DNA from: an uncultured Prevotella sp.
GTDB lineage: Bacteria > Bacteroidota > Bacteroidia > Bacteroidales > Bacteroidaceae
Direction: 5' to 3'
Length of the DNA stretch: 64,000 bases
Assembly (NCBI GenBank): GCA_900550365.1
Contig: URRR01000005.1
Span: 1-64,000, forward strand
Both the position numbers and the translations under genes were made by a program. Below are positions 57,571-64,000 of the stretch, piece after piece; within the stretch, counting starts at the first letter, position 1; the number at the start of each line of letters is the position of its first letter. The notes under the pieces are model-generated. The model ran no database searches, was not told the origin of the DNA, and was given only the letters and a program-made list of their open reading frames with translations.

Positions 57571-57672
57571 AAAAAGAGCCTGAGACAGTCAGAAGTGATA
57601 ACAGCATCTGCGGTAATGTATGCTGATTAAGGCCGTGGCCGTTATCATTTCTGACTGTCTCAGGCTATTTTT
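57571..57672 (-). terminator. Long hairpin after META-domain gene
   Basis: About 32 bases at 57571-57602 pair with 57641-57672, with two mismatches or wobbles and a 38-base loop; A-runs and T-runs bound it on both sides. It terminates the META-domain gene just before the etfB promoter. Confidence 0.8.
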
Positions 57673-57705
57673 ATACAACAATCAACGTCTTTAACTGCCT
57701 GATTA

Positions 57706-58140
57706 TTATTTCTTTTCCATTGTCATGAGGGCCTTGCCGTCTTCTGACTTGAACACCAGCTTGCCGCCCTTTTCCATTTCAAACGAGCGCGTCTTGTTGA
57801 TTGCGTCGAGCACCTTGCCCTCAGTCTCCATGTCGGGGCACATCATCCGTGTGCTGCCGGCCTGTCCGAAAGATATCTTACCCTTCTTGGCGTCGGCCTC
57901 AAATCCGCCCAACAGATTGTTGCAACTGGTGTTGCCGTAGAGCCGCTTCTCCTTGACGTTAAGTCCGATGAAGGCCTCTTTCTCTCCAGGAGCGGCCTTT
58001 ACGTCCTTGCCGCCCACTTTAACTATCTTCCACTCGCCGTTGAGTGCGTCTAATGACGCTACTGCCGTGCGCGACGTGCCGCATGCCGTGAAGCCGGCAG
58101 CCACGCCTGCCATGCACAATGCAATAAACAGTTTCTTCAT
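57706..58140 (-). CDS. META-domain (HslJ-like) lipoprotein
   Basis: A 144-residue lipoprotein with a lipobox FTAC (cysteine 20) and one META domain (about 32-142), like the C-terminal part of HslJ, linked to heat or novobiocin tolerance in E. coli. Domain features are LNGEWKIVKVGGKDV, FIGLNVKEKRLYGNTSCNN, and ISFGQAGSTRMMCPD. Its function in Bacteroidota is unknown; envelope stress is a reasonable guess. It is monocistronic. Confidence 0.9.
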   Translation of the reverse strand: MKKLFIALCMAGVAAGFTACGTSRTAVASLDALNGEWKIVKVGGKDVKAAPGEKEAFIGLNVKEKRLYGNTSCNNLLGGFEADAKKGKISFGQAGSTRMMCPDMETEGKVLDAINKTRSFEMEKGGKLVFKSEDGKALMTMEKK

Positions 58141-58215
58141 TTCTTTACCTTCTTTATTTTATTTGTAATTCGGCCACGATGACCGTTTTTTACGCCGCCC
58201 GTAGGCTTAGCGGGT

Positions 58216-58224
58216 GCAAATGTA
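58216..58224 (-). promoter_or_regulatory. -7 promoter box, META-domain gene
   Basis: TACATTTGC on the minus strand matches the -7 consensus. Confidence 0.6.
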
Positions 58225-58582
58225 GTGAAAAACGCGGTAACAGCAGTGTTTAAAGCGTTAAGAATTAAGAAAACATCGTTAACAAAACTCTTACGCCACA
58301 AGGCCGCGGCACAATGCTGCGCGCGGCCGCATACGGTCTGACTTGCCGCCGGGCATGCAGCGGCTGCCGGCGTGTGCGCATGTTGACATGTGTCAGTCAG
58401 GCAGCCTTAAGTGCTTACATATTGATTTCTTCAAGGCCTCTTATTTTGCGATATTCTGAAAAACAAAACCGTCGGCGGCAAATATCGCAAGGATAAGTGT
58501 GCAGCGTCAACCGCCTGACCGTCAACGCATTACAGCCCTACCACCCCCTAATTGCGCAATGCTTTGAGGCTTCGTGCCGTGT

Positions 58583-58664
58583 AAAAGACGGCCTTTTAGA
58601 GAGCAAAAGACGGCCTTTTACATGGCAGAAGGCCGTCAACGGGAGTGCGGCGGACGGCCTTCAG
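58583..58664. repeat. 22-base-phased GGCCGTC palindrome array (copy 8)
   Basis: Words start at 58587, 58609 (GACGGCC), 58631 (GGCCGTC) and 58653 (GACGGCC), exactly 22 bases apart. It is about 360 bases from dnaG and 440 from the META-domain gene. Confidence 0.92.
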
Positions 58665-58942
58665 ACGCGCGAAGCATGCCCTGCCCTACTCAATCAACGG
58701 CTGTTTGCGCGGCAAGGGGCTGTTTTCAGTGCTGAAATACGTCGCCTCCTGGCTTGTATTTAATCTGTAACGGCCGGTCAGGCGGACATTTTCTGATTAT
58801 CATTTTGTCACTGTTCAAGCCGTAAAGGCATCTTTACGTCACCCCGGCAACGCCGCCGGCAGACTGCGGCCGGCCAACAGCGCGCTCTCCATTTATATAG
58901 CAAAAAACATCATCCTTTCTTGCTCTTTTCGTCATTATTACG

Positions 58943-58951
58943 TATATTTGC
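58943..58951 (+). promoter_or_regulatory. -7 promoter box, dnaG
   Basis: TATATTTGC, 71 bases before the ATG at 59023. Confidence 0.6.
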
Positions 58952-59022
58952 TTTCGCAAAGACAGGATACGGCGGCCGGCACCACGCCGGACGCCATTAA
59001 TTAATGCGCCTCATTAACAGCT

Positions 59023-60951
59023 ATGATTGACAAAGCTACGATAGACAAGATAATGGACGCGGCGAACATCGTCGACGTGGTGTCTGAATTTGTCACCCTG
59101 CGCAAGGCCGGAGTGAACTATAAGGGCCTCTGCCCGTTCCACAACGAGAAGACGCCTTCGTTCGTCGTGTCGCCCTCAAAGGGCTACTGCCATTGCTTCT
59201 CTTGCGGCAAGGGCGGCAACGTGGTGGGCTTTATCATGGAGCACGAGCAGATGACCTACCCCGAGGCTCTGCGCTGGCTGGCAAAGAAATACAACATAGA
59301 GATACATGAACGGGAGCTGACCGACGAGGAGAAACGGCAGGAGAGCGAGCGTGAGAGCCTGTTCATCGTCAACGACTGGGCCTTGCATTACTTTCAGGAC
59401 AACCTGCTCAACACGCAGAAGGGGCAGGCCATAGGGCTGCAATACTTCCGTTCGCGCGGCTTCCGCGACGACACTATCAGCCGCTTTCAGCTCGGTTACG
59501 CCATGCCGGAGCGTGACGCTCTGGCCACGGCGGCACTGAAAAAAGGATTTAAGGAGCAGTTCCTAATTGACACGGGGCTGTGTTACCGCAAGGAAGACGG
59601 CACCCTGCAGGACCGCTACCACGGCCGCGTCATCTTCCCCGTGCATACGGTTACGGGGCGCGTGGTGGCCTTCGGAGGGCGTATCCTGGAGAACAACAAG
59701 AAGCTGGCGAAGTATGTCAACTCGCCCGAATCGCTCATTTACCACAAGAGTAACGAGCTGTACGGCATCTACCAGGCCAAGCAGGCCATAACGAAGAACG
59801 ACCGCTGCTACCTCGTTGAGGGATATATCGACGTAACGTCGATGCACCAGAGCGGCGTAGAGAACGTGGTGGCATCGTCTGGTACGTCGCTTACCACCGG
59901 GCAGATACGCCTCATCCACCGCTTCACTGACAACATAACCGTGCTGTATGACGGCGACAGCGCGGGCATACATGCCTCCATCCGCGGCATCGACATGCTG
60001 CTGTCAGAGGGCATGAACGTGAAAGTGCTGCTGCTGCCGGACGGCGACGACCCCGACAGCTTCGCACGCAAGCACACGGCACAGGAATTCCGTGACTACA
60101 TAGAGAGCCACCAGACTGACTTCATCGAGTTCAAGACCAGTCTGCTGCTGCGCGGCGTCACTGACCCCGTAAAGCGCTCAGAGGCCATCAGCAGCATTGT
60201 TAAAAGCGTGTCGGTAATACCTGACCAGATCAAGAGGGCAACCTATATTACTGAATGTGCCCACCGTCTGGGCATGAACGAGGGCACGCTTATCAACACC
60301 GCCAACAAGTTCATACGCGGCGATCTGGAAGAAAAGCGCAAGGAACAGCGGCGCGAGGAGGCCAAGACCGGCGGTCCGCTGAAGCCTCTGCAGCCCGCCG
60401 CGCCCATGGGGCAGATGCCTTCAGTAGAGTCGATGATTATGCAACTGGTGGTGCGCCACGGCGAAGAGATTCTTTACAAAGACGTTGAGACCGAGGACGG
60501 CGGCAAGATAAACCTTAGCGTATCGCAATATATCAGCTATGACCTCGGCGCCGATAACCTGCGCTTCAAGAACGAGCTGTATAACCGCATGCTGGCCGAA
60601 GCCGTGGAACACAACAACGATGAGGGCTTCAAGGCCGAGACTTACTTCACTCATCACCCCGACATCGACATCAGCCGGACTGCCACCGAGATGGCCATTG
60701 ACCACTTCCAGCTGAGCAAGAGCCTGCAGGTGAAGCACGACGAGGACTCGCTCCGCAACCAGGTGGAGCATCTTATACTCGACTTCCGCATGGATTACGT
60801 AGAGCAGCATCTCAAGGAACTGAAGCGCGACATCAGTCTGTCAATCAACGACCCGGACAAGATGATGAGTCTGATGGCCGAATACAAGGACATGCAGGTG
60901 ATACGTAACGAAATAGCAAAGGAGCTGGGACAGGAGATAATCAATACGTAA
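59023..60951 (+). CDS. dnaG: DNA primase
   Basis: A 642-residue replicative primase that synthesises RNA primers at the fork. The N-terminal CHC2 zinc finger has C37, H40, C58 and C61 (CPFH and CFSC). The TOPRIM core has LVEGYIDVTSMHQ and LYDGDSAG, holding the catalytic acidic residues. A linker rich in Glu/Lys/Pro (about 425-470) precedes the C-terminal helicase-binding domain. The usual neighbours rpsU and rpoD are absent; the gene stands alone. Confidence 0.96.
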   Translation: MIDKATIDKIMDAANIVDVVSEFVTLRKAGVNYKGLCPFHNEKTPSFVVSPSKGYCHCFSCGKGGNVVGFIMEHEQMTYPEALRWLAKKYNIEIHERELTDEEKRQESERESLFIVNDWALHYFQDNLLNTQKGQAIGLQYFRSRGFRDDTISRFQLGYAMPERDALATAALKKGFKEQFLIDTGLCYRKEDGTLQDRYHGRVIFPVHTVTGRVVAFGGRILENNKKLAKYVNSPESLIYHKSNELYGIYQAKQAITKNDRCYLVEGYIDVTSMHQSGVENVVASSGTSLTTGQIRLIHRFTDNITVLYDGDSAGIHASIRGIDMLLSEGMNVKVLLLPDGDDPDSFARKHTAQEFRDYIESHQTDFIEFKTSLLLRGVTDPVKRSEAISSIVKSVSVIPDQIKRATYITECAHRLGMNEGTLINTANKFIRGDLEEKRKEQRREEAKTGGPLKPLQPAAPMGQMPSVESMIMQLVVRHGEEILYKDVETEDGGKINLSVSQYISYDLGADNLRFKNELYNRMLAEAVEHNNDEGFKAETYFTHHPDIDISRTATEMAIDHFQLSKSLQVKHDEDSLRNQVEHLILDFRMDYVEQHLKELKRDISLSINDPDKMMSLMAEYKDMQVIRNEIAKELGQEIINT

Positions 60952-60954
60952 GCA

Positions 60955-61151
60955 GACAAGAAACAAGCAGACGAGCAGACAAGGAGATTTGACTATGTAG
61001 TTAAATTGGAAGATTCAAGAAAGTAAATGAGGCGTAAGCCAATAGCAAAACCGCGCTGCGCGCAGCCTGTTTATCTGCCTTATCAGTCCTATTCCTCCCA
61101 TTATCTTCACCCACCCGATTATGAATTATGAATTGTGAATTATGAATTAAT
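60955..61151. repeat. CAGACAAG and ATTATGA word blocks before cls
   Basis: AGCAGACAAGAAACAAGCAG words (60952-60987) directly follow the dnaG stop. An AATTATGAATTGTGAATT block (61119-61150) runs to within two bases of the cls start codon. Between them is about 130 bases in which no promoter is recognised. Confidence 0.75.
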
Positions 61152-62576
61152 ATGATATATGTCAACTGGCTGATATTCATTGCTTATGTATGCGTGGTGC
61201 TGGTCACCATGCTCACGGTGTTGTTGGATAACCGGCAGCCCGCCAAGACAATGGCGTGGGTGCTGGTGCTGATATTCATTCCCGTGATAGGCATTGTGCT
61301 TTACTTCTTCTTCGGACAGAATACAAGAAAGGAGAAGTTCATCAGCCAGCGCAGCATGAGCCAGTTGACAAAACGCTCCATGCTTGAGTTCGCCGAGCAG
61401 CAGAACCTCGTGCTGCCCGAGGAACACAGCGTTCTGATTAATCTTTTCAAGACTCAGAACTGGGCGTTGCCGTTCAAGAACAACGAGGCCGACATCCTTA
61501 CTGACGGCATGTCGTTCTTCCTCTCACTGCTCAAAGACATCGGCAGCGCCACCCATCACATACATTTTGAGACATATATAATATGTGACGACCCCCTGGG
61601 ACGTCTCGTTTCAGACGCTCTTGCGGACAAGGCGAGACAGGGAGTGGAGGTGCGTTTCATCTACGACGACGTGGGATGCTGGAACGTTCCCAACTCTTTC
61701 TTCGAGCGGATGCGCAACGCCGGCATCGACGTACACGCCTTCATGCCGGTCAAGTTCCCTGCGTTTACGAGCAAAGTGAACTACCGTAACCACCGCAAAC
61801 TGTGCATAATTGACGGCCGCATAGGGTATATCGGCGGCATAAACGTGGCCATGCGTTACGTAAAAGGCAGCAACGGACGGGCCTGGAGAGACACTCACAT
61901 GCGCATTCGGGGCGGCGCCGTATATGCCATTCAGCGCGCGTTCCTCGTTGACTGGTACTTTGTTGACCGCACACTCGTCACCAACCGCTGTTATTATCCC
62001 ATGCTTGACGGCACCATTAACAACAACTGCATCATGCAGGTGGTGACGAGCAGCCCGGTAAGTCCGTGGCCGGAGATGATGCAAGGGTATGTCCGCATAC
62101 TGCTTGAGGCCAAGCGTTACGTCTACATGGAGACCCCATACTTCCTCCCTACCGAGCCTGTCATGTTCGCGATGCGTACCGCCGCCCTCGCGGGTGTCGA
62201 CGTAAGGCTCATGGTTCCGCTGCATTCTGACGCTAAATTTGTGGAGTGGGCCAGCCGCCCTTACGTTCAGGAGGCAGCTGATGCGGGCGTTACCGTATAT
62301 CTGTACACCGCCGGATTCAACCACTCAAAGCTGCTCGTGAGCGACGACTCGTTGTCAACCTGCGGCTCTACAAACATCGATTTCCGCAGTTTTGAGAACA
62401 ATTTTGAGAGCAACGTGTTCATCTACGACAGCGACATGGCGCTCCGCATAAAGTCAGTTTTCATGAATGACGTCAAGGATTGCGTGATGTACGGCGACTA
62501 TATGCGCACCCGCCGCCTCTCGTTCACCCACCGTCTGTGGGAATCTTTTATCCGTCTGTTTTCTCCTTTGATGTGA
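61152..62576 (+). CDS. cls: Cardiolipin synthase
   Basis: A 474-residue membrane enzyme joining two phosphatidylglycerols to cardiolipin. Two N-terminal helices (about 4-24 and 34-54, with LIFIPVIGIVLYFFFGQN) precede two phospholipase D domains. The HKD motifs are NHRKLCIIDG (H214) and NHSKLLVSDD (H391), each followed by GxIGGxN or GSTNID. The start codon directly follows an ATTATGA repeat block; no conventional promoter is seen. Confidence 0.95.
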   Translation: MIYVNWLIFIAYVCVVLVTMLTVLLDNRQPAKTMAWVLVLIFIPVIGIVLYFFFGQNTRKEKFISQRSMSQLTKRSMLEFAEQQNLVLPEEHSVLINLFKTQNWALPFKNNEADILTDGMSFFLSLLKDIGSATHHIHFETYIICDDPLGRLVSDALADKARQGVEVRFIYDDVGCWNVPNSFFERMRNAGIDVHAFMPVKFPAFTSKVNYRNHRKLCIIDGRIGYIGGINVAMRYVKGSNGRAWRDTHMRIRGGAVYAIQRAFLVDWYFVDRTLVTNRCYYPMLDGTINNNCIMQVVTSSPVSPWPEMMQGYVRILLEAKRYVYMETPYFLPTEPVMFAMRTAALAGVDVRLMVPLHSDAKFVEWASRPYVQEAADAGVTVYLYTAGFNHSKLLVSDDSLSTCGSTNIDFRSFENNFESNVFIYDSDMALRIKSVFMNDVKDCVMYGDYMRTRRLSFTHRLWESFIRLFSPLM

Positions 62577-62740
62577 TTTAACAGTTATACCGTCACGCTT
62601 TCAAGGGTAAGAAAGGTGCATCTGACTTTTATTATCTTCCTTCACGCCAGGCTTAAGACAACAACTGCCCCTGCCGGTAACGGCCCGCAGTTTTATCACT
62701 ATTGAAGCCGTGGCTTCAAACTTTACACAAACTCTGTCAT

Positions 62741-62749
62741 TATCTTTGC
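62741..62749 (+). promoter_or_regulatory. -7 promoter box, PAP2 gene
   Basis: TATCTTTGC, 26 bases before the ATG at 62776. Confidence 0.65.
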
Positions 62750-62775
62750 CGCCATAACAAAAAAGAAGTGTGATT

Positions 62776-63459
62776 ATGGCATCGGCAGAACTGTTTATTT
62801 ACGAATTACCCTTTTTCCTTTATTACATACAACCGGGTGAACTGATTGACTTTCTCAATGATATTGACACCGCAACTACCCTCGCCCTCAACTTCGACGG
62901 CGGCAGAATCGGCAATATGGCGGCCGTGATTTTCTCGTCACGTTTAGTCTGGTTGCCGTGGGGATTGCTGTTTATAAGTAAGATGTCAGCCACTTACCGT
63001 CATAACATATGGCAGGCCGTGGCCATTATCTTAGGGCTTGCCGTGGTGGTAACTCTTTGCGACCAGGTGTCAGCCTCAATCATAAAGCCACTTGTGGAAC
63101 GTCCAAGGCCATCACATGAAGAAAGCATAAGCAGTTTGCTTCATTATGTAGGCGGCTATCGCGGCGGAGCTTACGGCTTCGTTTCAAGCCACGCCGCAAA
63201 TGCTTTCGGCGCCTCAATATACGCCATAAAGTTTTTCCGTAACAAGGCGTTCACCGTCTCCGTACTCATTTTCTCTGTCCTTGTGGGGTATTCACGGGTA
63301 TATCTCGGTGTTCATTATGTCGGTGACGTGGTGTGTGCTCTGCCGTTAGGAGCAGGCATTGCCTACGCCGTTATCTACACCGGCAATGCTCTCCGGCACA
63401 TCCGCAGACGGCTGAGCACGCACTCTATTGTACTTGGCTGGCGATTTAAGAAATGCTGA
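62776..63459 (+). CDS. PAP2 family membrane phosphatase
   Basis: A 227-residue integral membrane phosphatase of the PAP2 superfamily, acting on lipid phosphates such as undecaprenyl diphosphate, phosphatidic acid or phosphatidylglycerol phosphate. The three motifs are present: KPLVERPRPSH, VSSHAANAFG (PSGH variant) and SRVYLGVHYVGDV. About six membrane helices surround them. A GTG at 62770 is possible, but ATG 62776 is preferred. It follows cls by 199 bases with its own promoter, so a role in phospholipid or undecaprenyl recycling is plausible but unproven. Confidence 0.92.
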   Translation: MASAELFIYELPFFLYYIQPGELIDFLNDIDTATTLALNFDGGRIGNMAAVIFSSRLVWLPWGLLFISKMSATYRHNIWQAVAIILGLAVVVTLCDQVSASIIKPLVERPRPSHEESISSLLHYVGGYRGGAYGFVSSHAANAFGASIYAIKFFRNKAFTVSVLIFSVLVGYSRVYLGVHYVGDVVCALPLGAGIAYAVIYTGNALRHIRRRLSTHSIVLGWRFKKC

Positions 63460-63499
63460 CGAGAGGCCGCAAGCACGTCCTCTGCCGGCATAAATGCAT

Positions 63500-64000
63500 C
63501 TACTTATCGTCTGACACCTCTTCTGACGCAGTGTCATCAGCCTGCTCCGGGTGTCTGAACAGACTGAAGTTGACGCTTCCGTAAGCACGGTGCTCAACGA
63601 ATCCGGGCACATCCTCAAAGCTGTTATGCTTGCCATGCTCGAACACGAAGACGCCGCCGGGCTTAAGCATGTTGCGCTCAAGTATCATGGAAGGTATCTG
63701 CGGAAGCTCCGGAAGGGCATAAGGCGGGTCGGCGAAGATGAAGTCAAACTGAGTGTTACAACCCTTAATGAAGCGGAACACGTCACCTCGCAGAGGGATA
63801 CACTTGTCAGTTCCGAGCTTTTTAAGGCACTGCCTGATGAACGCATGGTGGTCACGGTCGGCCTCAACACTTATCACCGAGGCACAGCCTCGTGACAGAA
63901 GCTCGAGCGAAATGCTGCCCGTGCCCGAGAAAAGGTCGAGCGCCGAGGCTCCGTCAAAGTCGATGTAGCCGTTAAGAACATTGAAAATATTCTCCTTGGC
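63500..64000 (-). CDS. rsmD: 16S rRNA (guanine966-N2)-methyltransferase, 5' end cut by window
   Basis: The C-terminal 166 residues of an RsmD-type methyltransferase, which methylates G966 of 16S rRNA with S-adenosylmethionine. The frame stays open to the window edge. Visible are AKENIFNVL, the SAM-binding motif LDLFSGTGSISLELLSRG, and the catalytic FADPPYALPE. The C-terminus carries a short acidic tail (DDTASEEVSDDK). An internal GTG at 63877 is not the start, because conserved motif I lies before it. It is convergent with the PAP2 gene. Confidence 0.93.
   Translation of the reverse strand, partial: AKENIFNVLNGYIDFDGASALDLFSGTGSISLELLSRGCASVISVEADRDHHAFIRQCLKKLGTDKCIPLRGDVFRFIKGCNTQFDFIFADPPYALPELPQIPSMILERNMLKPGGVFVFEHGKHNSFEDVPGFVEHRAYGSVNFSLFRHPEQADDTASEEVSDDK

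Larger units (their letters stand above)
58141..59022. other. 882-base intergenic region between divergent genes
   Basis: Holds the META-gene promoter (58216-58224, minus strand), a short TTAAGAA block (58257-58274), a 22-base-phased array (58583-58664) and the dnaG promoter (58943-58951). Frames at 58314-58496 and 58497-58763 show no family resemblance, and the second runs through the array, so I do not call them. Nothing else is recognised. Confidence 0.6.

Noticed and set aside
58314..58763. Two short consecutive plus-strand frames
   Set aside because: No family resemblance, arginine/cysteine-rich composition typical of non-coding frames, and the second contains the palindrome array.

Overview
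The window is a stretch of ordinary chromosome from a member of the Bacteroidota, most likely order Bacteroidales and possibly Prevotella-like. The evidence is the promoter style: most starts are preceded by the TAnnTTTGC -7 box, often with TTTG 19-20 bases further upstream. The protein families agree: a MINPP-like phosphatase, DUF3737, DUF1573, a Bacteroidales-type alpha-2-macroglobulin, a 570-residue acyl-CoA dehydrogenase and myo-inositol-phosphate synthase. I see no rRNA, tRNA, insertion sequence, prophage or CRISPR array. The base composition is even and the genes are intact; only the last one (rsmD) is cut by the window edge.

Layout. 0.3-5.4 kb: PafA-type phosphatase, then an HxlR regulator divergent from an oxidoreductase / Bcr-type efflux pump / metallo-hydrolase-like operon. 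5.4-9.1 kb: DUF3737 beta-helix protein, EamA and DUF418 membrane proteins, TlpA-like lipoprotein. 9.8-13.6 kb: phosphate butyryltransferase and butyrate kinase, then a calcineurin-like phosphoesterase. 13.9-20.4 kb: cupin and a second HxlR regulator, nadB, a PBP4-type carboxypeptidase, a cyclophilin-like lipoprotein, a MINPP-like phosphatase. 20.6-25.8 kb: glycine-zipper lipoprotein, a Wza/Wzc export pair without a polysaccharide cluster, an alpha/beta hydrolase. 25.9-32.0 kb (minus strand): glycerate kinase, and a possible bcp / ADP-forming acyl-CoA synthetase / two-component operon. 32.8-42.8 kb (plus): SGNH hydrolase, alpha-2-macroglobulin, DUF1573, MeaB, IspH. 42.9-50.5 kb: YgbA-like protein, xpt, a tightly overlapped inositol-phosphate synthase / unknown / MORN-GH25 operon, a PatB aminotransferase, murF. 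51-58 kb (minus): VOC and SMR genes, DUF3089 hydrolase, an etfB / four-helix-bundle / etfA / acyl-CoA dehydrogenase operon, META-domain lipoprotein. 59-64 kb: dnaG, cls, PAP2 phosphatase, partial rsmD.

Metabolic theme. Ptb-Buk, the ADP-forming acyl-CoA synthetase, acyl-CoA dehydrogenase with EtfAB, and MeaB all touch short-chain acyl-CoA metabolism. Together they suggest anaerobic ATP formation from acyl-CoA esters, with electrons moved through electron-transfer flavoprotein. This link is an inference from content; the genes are not one operon.

The most unusual content is non-coding. (1) Eight intergenic arrays are built from a 15-bp near-palindrome (AAAA-GGCCGTC-TTTT or its complement) repeated exactly every 22 bases, with variable 7-base spacers. 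(2) Several families of short arrays made of 7-base words (ATTATGA, TTAAGAA, GTGAARA, AGTAAGG and others) are often arranged as long inverted repeats. They abut start codons and supply stop codons and C-terminal residues to several genes. (3) A promoter-carrying element is repeated in tandem upstream of murF. I do not know of a description of family (1).
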